Part shown: one piece after another, positions 1 through 4,572 of the stretch | Layout: each line of letters starts with the position of its first letter | How positions within the stretch are numbered: position 1 is the stretch's first letter | Assembly: GCA_035316005.1 (NCBI GenBank) | Contig: DATFXK010000121.1 | Location: forward strand, 1-7,484 | Source of the DNA: JALZAA01 sp035316005 | GTDB lineage: Bacteria > Actinomycetota > Acidimicrobiia > IMCC26256 > JACDBD01 | Length of the DNA: 7,484 bases | Reading direction: 5' to 3' | The notes under the pieces: model-generated | Told to the model about the DNA's origin: nothing | What the model saw: only the letters and a program-made list of their open reading frames with translations | Database searches by the model: none | Translations under genes and position numbers: made by a program

Positions 1-299
1 ATGCGGCACCAGGGATCATCAGCGGTGCCCTCCTCGGTGTCGCGCGCGTGGCGGGAGAGACCGCGCCGCTGCTGTTCACCATTGGCATCGTGAGCACACC
101 GAACTGGAACGTCTTCAACGGGTCGAACACGGCGCTCCCGCAGCAGATCTACATCAACGCCAGCGTGTTCGGCGGTTTCGACGCCGCCAAGGACCGAGCC
201 TGGGGTGCGGCACTGGCACTCATCCTGATCGTCTTCTTGTTCACGCTGATCGCACGCGTCATCTCGGCGATCTACGCCCGCCGATCGGCGGCGACCTGA
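1..299 (+). CDS. pstA: Phosphate ABC transporter permease PstA, C-terminal part (5' truncated by window)
   Basis: This is the last 98 codons of PstA, one of the two inner-membrane permeases that form the phosphate channel of the Pst importer. The reading frame enters from the left edge (first full codon at base 3) and stops at the TGA at 297-299. The first visible residues, AAPGIISGALLGVARVAGET followed by APLLFTIG, match the conserved EAA-type cytoplasmic loop and following segment of PstA, where the permease contacts the ATPase. A hydrophobic segment (about residues 73-92 of the fragment, ALALILIVFLFTLIARV) is the last membrane helix, followed by a short basic tail (YARRSAAT). pstB starts 16 bases downstream, the usual pstSCAB order, so pstS and pstC are expected to the left. 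A GTG at base 48 lies inside the conserved loop and is not the true start. Confidence 0.93.
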   Translation, partial: AAPGIISGALLGVARVAGETAPLLFTIGIVSTPNWNVFNGSNTALPQQIYINASVFGGFDAAKDRAWGAALALILIVFLFTLIARVISAIYARRSAAT

Positions 300-304
300 G
301 CCTT

Positions 305-308
305 GGAG
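305..308 (+). promoter_or_regulatory. Shine-Dalgarno of pstB
   Basis: GGAG lies 7 nt upstream of the ATG at 316, inside the 16-nt pstA-pstB gap. A second purine run, AGGGG, sits at 310-314 and is too close to the start. This supports the 316 start over the in-frame ATG at 355, which has no purine-rich leader. Confidence 0.5.
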
Positions 309-315
309 CAGGGGA

Positions 316-1221
316 ATGACCGACACCGCGACCGCCACCACTAGATTCGGGCCGATGACGACCACACGCGACGACCCCATCGCCCGCGGCCCCAACGAGG
401 TGCCGCCCCTCGAGCCGGCGCCGGAGGAGGAGCCGGAGCGCGCCCGGGAGATCGTCTTCGAGCTCGCCGGGGTCGAGGTGCGCTACAGCGGCGTGACCGC
501 CGTCGAGGGTGTGAATCTCGACATCGCGGCCAACGAGATCACCGCCTTCATCGGGCCGTCGGGGTGCGGCAAGACGACGGTGCTCCGCTCGCTGAACCGC
601 ATGCACGACATCACACCCGGCGCCGAGGTCCTCGGGAAGGTCACCTACCACGGCGAGGATCTGTACGCAGCGAAGGTCGATGCCGCCGAGGTGCGCAGGC
701 GCATCGGGATGGTGTTCCAGAAGCCGAACCCGTTCCCGAAGTCGGTGTACGACAACGTTGCCTACGGGCCGCGCATCAACGGCGTGAAGCGTTCGGAGGT
801 GGAGGAGCGGGTCGAGAGGGCGCTGACCCAAGCCGCGCTCTGGGACGAGGTGCACGGCAAGCTGCGACGCAGCGCCCTGGCGCTCTCGGGCGGTCAGCAG
901 CAGCGCTTGTGCATCGCGCGGTGCCTCGCCGTCCAGCCCGACGTGATCCTGATGGACGAGCCGTGCTCGGCGCTCGACCCGATCGCCACCGCTCGCATCG
1001 AGGACCTCATGGAGGAGCTCAAGAGCGAGTACACGATCGTCATCGTGACTCACAACATGCAGCAGGCGGCGCGGGTCTCCGATCGCACCGCGTTCTTCAC
1101 CGCCGAGGTGGATGACGGTCACCGCCGCGGCCGGCTCATCGAGTACGACGTGACGGAGACGCTGTTCACGACGCCGTCCGACCCCCGCACCGAGGGGTAC
1201 ATCACCGGGAGGTTCGGCTGA
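316..1221 (+). CDS. pstB: Phosphate ABC transporter ATP-binding protein PstB
   Basis: Cytoplasmic ATPase (301 aa) that powers phosphate import through PstC/PstA and, in many bacteria, also takes part in signalling phosphate status to the PhoR-type kinase. All ABC motifs are present: Walker A GPSGCGKTT (80-88), Q-loop within VFQKPNPFP (Q135), signature LSGGQQQR (190-197), Walker B VILMDEP (210-216), D-loop SALD (218-221) and switch His246 (VTHNMQQ). VFQKPNPFP and the terminal YITGRFG are typical of PstB and separate it from other ABC ATPases. About 45 N-terminal residues, rich in Thr, Pro and Glu (PLEPAPEEEPERARE), precede the ABC fold, so the protein is longer than the roughly 250-residue norm. 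The ATG at 316 is chosen for its Shine-Dalgarno sequence; an ATG at 355 is the alternative. The gene follows pstA by 16 nt, and its TGA overlaps the proposed CTG start of the kinase. Confidence 0.97.
   Translation: MTDTATATTRFGPMTTTRDDPIARGPNEVPPLEPAPEEEPERAREIVFELAGVEVRYSGVTAVEGVNLDIAANEITAFIGPSGCGKTTVLRSLNRMHDITPGAEVLGKVTYHGEDLYAAKVDAAEVRRRIGMVFQKPNPFPKSVYDNVAYGPRINGVKRSEVEERVERALTQAALWDEVHGKLRRSALALSGGQQQRLCIARCLAVQPDVILMDEPCSALDPIATARIEDLMEELKSEYTIVIVTHNMQQAARVSDRTAFFTAEVDDGHRRGRLIEYDVTETLFTTPSDPRTEGYITGRFG
1207..1212 (+). promoter_or_regulatory. Strong Shine-Dalgarno inside the pstB 3' end, for the histidine kinase
   Basis: GGGAGG lies 5 nt before a CTG at 1218-1220 whose TG is shared with the pstB stop (CTGA at 1218-1221). 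The first conventional start in the kinase frame, GTG at 1245, has no purine-rich run in the 20 nt before it. The site therefore decides in favour of CTG 1218. It also suggests translational coupling between pstB and the kinase. Confidence 0.55.
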
Positions 1222-2396
1222 TCGTCACGATCGCCCTGACGGTCGTGATCGTCGCGCTCGTCGCGGCGCTGGGCTTCCTCGTGTTCACCATCCGCTCGTT
1301 GCGGCGTGAGGTACGCCGTGCGTCCGGCGAGCTCGACGAGCCCCTGGAGCGTCACCGTGGCGGCGTGCGGCCCGATGTCGAGCGCGAGTCCCTGGCGGGT
1401 GCGGTGGCGGCGTTCGAGGACGGCGTCGTCGTGGTCGACGCCCGCGGCAACGAGGTGATGCGCAACGCCGCCGGCGAGCGGTTCCACGGGGCCCGTCACG
1501 CCGACGCTCTCGTCGAGGACGCGATGCGCACTCTGCTCACGCCGGCACTCCGGGGGGAGCGGTCTGAGCGTGAGCTCCAGCTGTTCGGTCCGCCGCGCGA
1601 GGTGCTCCTGGTGCGCACCGCTCCGTTGTGGCGTCGCAATCGGGTGATCGGAGCGGTGGTGTTCGTACGCGACGTGTCGGAGCTGCGCCGGGTCGAGAGC
1701 GTGCGGCGCGATTTCGTCGCCAATGTGAGCCACGAGCTCAAGACGCCGATCGGCGCGTTGTCGCTGCTCGCCGAGACGATGGCCGCCGGTGACGACTCGC
1801 CGGTGAACACCCAGCTCGCCGACCGGGTGCAACGCGAAGCGGACCGGTTGGGGCGCATCGTCGACGACCTGCTCGACCTCAGCCTCATCGAGGCGCAGGA
1901 GCGTCCGACGCGCGAGCCGGTGCCGGTGCACCTCGTGTTGCACGAGGCGGCCGAGCGGGTTCGGGGTGCGGCCGACGCCGTCGGCATCCCATTGAGTGTG
2001 GCGCCGGTGGCCACTGACCTGGACGTGGCCGGAGACCGATCGCAGCTGGTGAGCGCGGTCACGAACCTGCTCGACAACGCGGTGAAGTACTCCGAGTCGG
2101 GCGAGCCGGTGGAGGTGGACGCGACGGTGGCGGACGCGAGCGTGTGCATCTCGGTGCGGGACCACGGGATCGGCATCCCGTCCCGCGACCTCGAGCGCAT
2201 CTTCGAGCGCTTCTACCGGGTCGACCGGGCGCGCAGCCGGGCGACGGGCGGGACCGGTCTCGGCCTGTCGATCGTCCGGCACGTCGCGCAGGCGCACGGC
2301 GGCGCCGTCACCGTCGAGTCGGTCGAAGGGGAGGGTTCCACCTTCCGGCTGCGGGTGCCCCTACCCTCGAGCAAGAAGCTGTCGGAGGCTTCCTGA
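1218..2396 (+). CDS. senX3: Sensor histidine kinase, SenX3/PhoR type (PAS-HisKA-HATPase_c)
   Basis: Membrane-anchored two-component kinase, 392 aa if read from CTG 1218, or 383 aa from the conventional GTG at 1245. Numbering here is from 1218. Residues 1-25 are a single hydrophobic helix, followed by a basic stretch (RSLRREVRR). No extracytoplasmic loop exists. A PAS-like domain covers about 57-155. HisKA follows with the H-box SHELKTPIGA (phospho-acceptor His172; Glu173 and Thr176 fit a kinase/phosphatase HExxT motif). The HATPase domain has the N-box NLLDNAVKYS (Asn283, Asn287), G1 DHGIGI (315-320), F-box FERFYRVD (329-336) and G2 GGTGLGLSIV (344-353). The motif FVANVSHELKTPIGAL closely resembles mycobacterial SenX3. 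Its position after pstB and before the regulator makes phosphate sensing the most likely role, probably with input from the Pst complex. Domain calls are certain; the SenX3 name and the CTG start are inferences. Confidence 0.9.
   Translation: MIVTIALTVVIVALVAALGFLVFTIRSLRREVRRASGELDEPLERHRGGVRPDVERESLAGAVAAFEDGVVVVDARGNEVMRNAAGERFHGARHADALVEDAMRTLLTPALRGERSERELQLFGPPREVLLVRTAPLWRRNRVIGAVVFVRDVSELRRVESVRRDFVANVSHELKTPIGALSLLAETMAAGDDSPVNTQLADRVQREADRLGRIVDDLLDLSLIEAQERPTREPVPVHLVLHEAAERVRGAADAVGIPLSVAPVATDLDVAGDRSQLVSAVTNLLDNAVKYSESGEPVEVDATVADASVCISVRDHGIGIPSRDLERIFERFYRVDRARSRATGGTGLGLSIVRHVAQAHGGAVTVESVEGEGSTFRLRVPLPSSKKLSEAS
2384..2388 (+). promoter_or_regulatory. Shine-Dalgarno of the response regulator
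   Basis: GGAGG sits 7 nt upstream of the ATG at 2396, inside the last codons of the kinase gene. It fixes the start at 2396, where the kinase stop and regulator start share one base (TGATG at 2394-2398), an arrangement typical of coupled kinase/regulator pairs. Confidence 0.7.
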
Positions 2397-3118
2397 TGGC
2401 GGAGACGGCGCCCCTCATCCTCGTGGTCGACGACGAGGAGTCGTACCGCGACGCGCTCACCGTCGCGCTCGAGCGGGAGGGCTTCGGGGTCGAGGTCGCC
2501 GCCGACGGCCAGGAGGCGATCGAGCAGTTCGACGCAACGAGCCCGTCGCTGATCCTCCTGGACGTGATGTTGCCGCGCATCTCGGGCGTCGACGTGTGCC
2601 GCGAGATCCGTACCCGTTCTCGCGTTCCCATCATCATGGTGACGGCCCGCAGCAACGAGATCGACGCCGTGGTGGGGCTCGAGGTCGGTGCCGACGACTA
2701 CGTGTCCAAGCCGTTCCGGCTGCGCGAGCTCATCGCGCGCGTGCGGGCGGCGTTGCGCCGCAGCGCCGACGACGAGCCGGCGGCCATCACCAGTCGGGAG
2801 ATCCTCGAGATCGGCGACGTTCGCCTCGACGCCGGGCGGCACGAGGTCTTCGTGCGCGGCGATCCCGTGCCGCTGCCGCTGAAGGAGTTCGAGCTGCTGG
2901 AGCTGCTCCTCGCGAACGCGGGCCGGGTGCTCACCCGCGACGTGCTCATCGACCGGATCTGGGGACCCAACTACTTCGGCGACACCAAGACCCTCGACGT
3001 GCACGTCAAGCGCCTGCGGGCCAAGGTCGAGGAGGATCCGTCCAACCCGACCCGCGTCGTCACCATCCGCGGCGTCGGCTACCGCTACGAGAAGCCAACC
3101 CGCGCCGCTACCGGCTGA
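2396..3118 (+). CDS. regX3: OmpR/PhoB-family response regulator, RegX3-like
   Basis: DNA-binding response regulator of 240 aa, the usual family length. The receiver domain (about 7-120) has the acidic pair Asp12-Asp13, phospho-acceptor Asp56 in LLDVMLP, Thr83 in MVTAR and Lys105 in SKPF. A winged-helix OmpR-type domain (about 137-233) follows, with PLKEFELLELLL before the fold core, GRVLTRDVLIDRIWG, a recognition helix around TKTLDVHVKRLRAKVE and the terminal wing TIRGVGYRYE. These blocks closely resemble mycobacterial RegX3, which controls phosphate-starvation genes with SenX3. Partner and probable phosphodonor is the kinase encoded just upstream, whose stop overlaps this start by one base. 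Likely targets would be pst and other phosphate-regulated genes, but no operator is visible because the operon promoter lies outside the window. A longer reading from base 2144 is spurious. The 3' end overlaps the convergent HD gene by 11 nt. PhoB is the alternative name. Confidence 0.94.
   Translation: MAETAPLILVVDDEESYRDALTVALEREGFGVEVAADGQEAIEQFDATSPSLILLDVMLPRISGVDVCREIRTRSRVPIIMVTARSNEIDAVVGLEVGADDYVSKPFRLRELIARVRAALRRSADDEPAAITSREILEIGDVRLDAGRHEVFVRGDPVPLPLKEFELLELLLANAGRVLTRDVLIDRIWGPNYFGDTKTLDVHVKRLRAKVEEDPSNPTRVVTIRGVGYRYEKPTRAATG
3108..3118. other. Tail-to-tail overlap of the two convergent operons
   Basis: The regulator's stop TGA (3116-3118, plus strand) lies beyond the HD-protein gene's stop TAG (3108-3110 on the plus strand, read as CTA). 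The two coding regions therefore share 11 bp. No intergenic space exists for terminators. The only palindrome here is a weak 4-bp stem (GCCG-CTAC-CGGC, 3104-3115) without a T-tract. Confidence 0.85.
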
Positions 3119-3641
3119 CCGCCTCCACCGTCGGGCGCCAATGGGCGAGGTGCGGGACGGCGCGGCCGGGGACCTTGGCGTCGTCGTCGGCCCGACGGAG
3201 GGTGAGGAGGTCGGCGAGCTCGGGAGCCGCCTCGAGGCGGGCGCGCTCCGTGTCGTCGAGCCGGCCGCCCTGGACCTCGAGGGTGCGGACGCTCGCCGGG
3301 CTCAGGCGCGACGCGTAGTCGGGGTCGACGGTCACGAGGTAGCGCTTGGCCTCGTCGTGGTGGCCGACGAGCCACGCCACCCGCTCGCCCAGCAGGTCGG
3401 CCACGGCCGCCGCGCCGGCGCGGGCGTGCGTGCGAGGGCGATCCGGCCACAGCACCGTGCCGACGTCGTGCACGAGCCCCGCCACCTGGAGCTCCCGATC
3501 GTCGGGCGCGACGTCGGCGAGGACGGCGGCGCACTGCAGCCCGTGCGCGAGCAGGTCGACGTCCTCGGCGTCGGTCGCACCGGCGCCGGCCTCGAGCGTC
3601 GCGAACAGCGCGTCGACGTCTCCGATCGACGCGATCGTCAC
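3108..3641 (-). CDS. HD-domain protein of the PhnZ/TmpB diiron oxygenase type (possible phosphonate C-P cleavage)
   Basis: A 177-aa HD-fold protein resembling the phosphonate-degradation HD proteins, whose characterised member PhnZ is a mixed-valence Fe(II)/Fe(III) oxygenase. PhnZ converts 2-amino-1-hydroxyethylphosphonate to glycine and phosphate. Diagnostic blocks are GLQCAAVL (34-41), LVHDVG (56-61), HHDEAKRYL (94-102), VDPDYASRLSPASVRTLEVQ (105-124) and LRRADDDAK (148-156). All six expected metal ligands are present: His33, His58, Asp59, His72, His95 and Asp152. The PhnZ phosphonate-binding counterparts Lys99, Ser117 and Arg149 are kept too; equivalences are from memory of the PhnZ work. 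Two PhnZ active-site residues seem changed: Tyr24 corresponds to Thr23, and His62 to Thr62 (HDVGT instead of HDIGH), while PhnZ Glu27 is kept as Glu26. Substrate may therefore differ. The GTG start at 3641 overlaps the phosphatase stop (GTGA), making this the last gene of the ppk operon. A hydrolase of another phosphate compound is the alternative. Confidence 0.82.
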   Translation of the reverse strand: MTIASIGDVDALFATLEAGAGATDAEDVDLLAHGLQCAAVLADVAPDDRELQVAGLVHDVGTVLWPDRPRTHARAGAAAVADLLGERVAWLVGHHDEAKRYLVTVDPDYASRLSPASVRTLEVQGGRLDDTERARLEAAPELADLLTLRRADDDAKVPGRAVPHLAHWRPTVEAVSR

Positions 3642-4117
3642 GTGGCGGGAAGGAACGTGCCCCGCACGACCTGCCCGTCCTCGACGTCGAGGACCCACGT
3701 CGAGCCCTTCGGGAACCGCAGCTCGCTCGGCGCGGCGTCGTCGCCTGCGTCGAGGCGCACGTGCTGGCCGGCGAAGTGGTGCAGCAGGTCGCCGATCACG
3801 TCACCGTGCGTGCAGAGCGCCGTCGGCTTGTCCGAGACCTTGTCGAGCAGGCGGAGGGCTTCGCTGAGCGGCGCGCCCTCGGTCAGGCCGTCGGCCTCCT
3901 GGACGAGCAGCCCCCGGTCGCCGGCGAGCGGGGCGAGCGTCTCCCGGCAGCGGATGTACGGGCTACTGACCGTGCGTCCGATCGGCTCGTCGTGCAGCAG
4001 CTTTGCCAGCTCCTCCGCCTGGCGGCGTCCGGCCTTCGAGAGCGGGCGCTCCTCGTCGGGCCCCTCCCAGGCGCTCCGGCTGCCGGCCTTGGCGTGGCGA
4101 ACGAGGTAGAGCTTCAG
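3638..4117 (-). CDS. SixA-like histidine phosphatase (detached C-terminal half of a MutT1), likely CTG start
   Basis: Cytoplasmic histidine-phosphatase-superfamily protein, 159 aa, close to SixA in size. The catalytic motif LVRHAKAG holds Arg7 and phospho-acceptor His8. SSPYIRCRETL gives Arg56, and CTHGDV gives the second His, His104. ERPLSKAGRRQAEEL and the terminal KGSTWVLDV resemble the C-terminal phosphatase domain of mycobacterial MutT1, where it is fused to a Nudix domain. Likely role is removing phosphate from a phosphohistidine or small phosphorylated product; the substrate cannot be told. The start is unusual: the frame has no ATG, GTG or TTG just before the catalytic Arg-His, but a CTG at 4117-4115 overlaps the Nudix stop (CTGA). 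It has GGAGG 7 nt upstream and would give MKLYLVRHAKAG, the normal family N-terminus. The nearest conventional start is a GTG about 27 codons further upstream within the Nudix gene. The stop overlaps the HD gene's GTG. Confidence 0.9.
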   Translation of the reverse strand: MKLYLVRHAKAGSRSAWEGPDEERPLSKAGRRQAEELAKLLHDEPIGRTVSSPYIRCRETLAPLAGDRGLLVQEADGLTEGAPLSEALRLLDKVSDKPTALCTHGDVIGDLLHHFAGQHVRLDAGDDAAPSELRFPKGSTWVLDVEDGQVVRGTFLPAT

Positions 4118-4572
4118 GGAAGGGCCTCCGCTTCGGCGATCAGCTTCCGGTCGTGCTCGTGGTCCAAGAGCTTGCCCGCGTCGCGGGCCGAGCACCAGCG
4201 CAACTCGTCGATCTCGTGGTTGGGCCGGAATCTCGGGGCCTTGCCGTCGACGGGCTCCATCAGCCAGTAGCGCACCTGCTTCACCCGGCCCTTGCGGTCC
4301 GGGTACCGGGTGGACGAGAGCTCGCCCAGGAGCTTGGCGCGCACGCCGGTCTCCTCCTCGACCTCCCGCCGCGCCGTCTCCTCGTCGGTCTCGCCCGGGT
4401 CGAGCTTGCCCTTGGGGAGGCTCCAGTCGTCGTAGCGCGGGCGGTGCACGAGCGCGTACTCGGTACGCCCGTTCTTCGTGCGGCGGCGCACGACGCCGCC
4501 CGCCGCCCGCACCACCGGCCCCGGCTCGTCGGGGCGGGGCCGGGACCGCAGTCGCCACAGCTTCAGAGCCAC
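4114..4572 (-). CDS. mutT1: Nudix hydrolase, MutT1-like N-terminal module
   Basis: Nudix pyrophosphohydrolase of 152 aa with a complete Nudix box, Gly55 to Val77 (GX5EX7REUXEEXGU): Gly55, Glu61, Arg69, Glu70, Glu73, Glu74, Gly76. The catalytic metal-binding glutamates are intact. The run HRPRYDDWSLPKGKLDPGET is nearly the same as in mycobacterial MutT1, which hydrolyses oxidised nucleotides (8-oxo-(d)GTP) and diadenosine polyphosphates and carries a C-terminal histidine-phosphatase domain. Here the protein stops at the domain boundary and the phosphatase is a separate overlapping gene. The ppk1 neighbourhood matches the mycobacterial Rv2984-Rv2985 order, supporting the MutT1 assignment. The GTG at 4572 is chosen: it overlaps the CHAD gene end by 10 nt and has a weak purine run (AAGAAG) 8 nt upstream. 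A CTG two codons later (4566) forms a CTGA with the CHAD stop and would give MKLWRLRS. Exact substrate is unproven. Confidence 0.92.
   Translation of the reverse strand: MALKLWRLRSRPRPDEPGPVVRAAGGVVRRRTKNGRTEYALVHRPRYDDWSLPKGKLDPGETDEETARREVEEETGVRAKLLGELSSTRYPDRKGRVKQVRYWLMEPVDGKAPRFRPNHEIDELRWCSARDAGKLLDHEHDRKLIAEAEALP
4125..4129 (-). promoter_or_regulatory. Shine-Dalgarno for the CTG-started histidine phosphatase
   Basis: On the minus strand GGAGG lies 7 nt before the CTG at 4117-4115, within the last codons of the Nudix gene. The ideal spacing, together with the CTGA stop/start overlap, supports CTG as the real start. Confidence 0.6.

Noticed and set aside
259..1122. Long reading frame antisense to pstB
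   Set aside because: Composition is the His/Arg/Leu-rich pattern of a GC-rich antisense shadow, with no recognisable domain. The sense strand encodes an intact PstB.
2144..2395. Extended start of the response regulator inside the kinase gene
   Set aside because: The extension is Arg-rich shadow of the kinase frame. The ATG at 2396 has GGAGG and gives a normal receiver-domain N-terminus.
3104..3115. Possible bidirectional terminator hairpin at the convergent gene ends
   Set aside because: The stem is only 4 bp (GCCG/CGGC) with a 4-nt loop and no T-tract on either side, within the chance level for such GC-rich sequence.
3108..3641. HD gene read as a ppGpp synthetase/hydrolase or generic HD-GYP regulator
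   Set aside because: It is too short and lacks their surrounding motifs. The HxxxKRYL, LSPASVRTLEVQ and RRADDDAK blocks fit the phosphonate-associated HD family instead.
3642..3698. ATG at 3698 as start of the HD protein
   Set aside because: It adds 19 mostly basic residues with no family similarity and overlaps the phosphatase gene by 61 nt. The GTG at 3641 forms the GTGA overlap seen elsewhere in the operon.
3141..4109. Long plus-strand frame opposite the HD and phosphatase genes
   Set aside because: No domain or plausible ribosome site. The minus strand holds two clear enzyme families in the same region.
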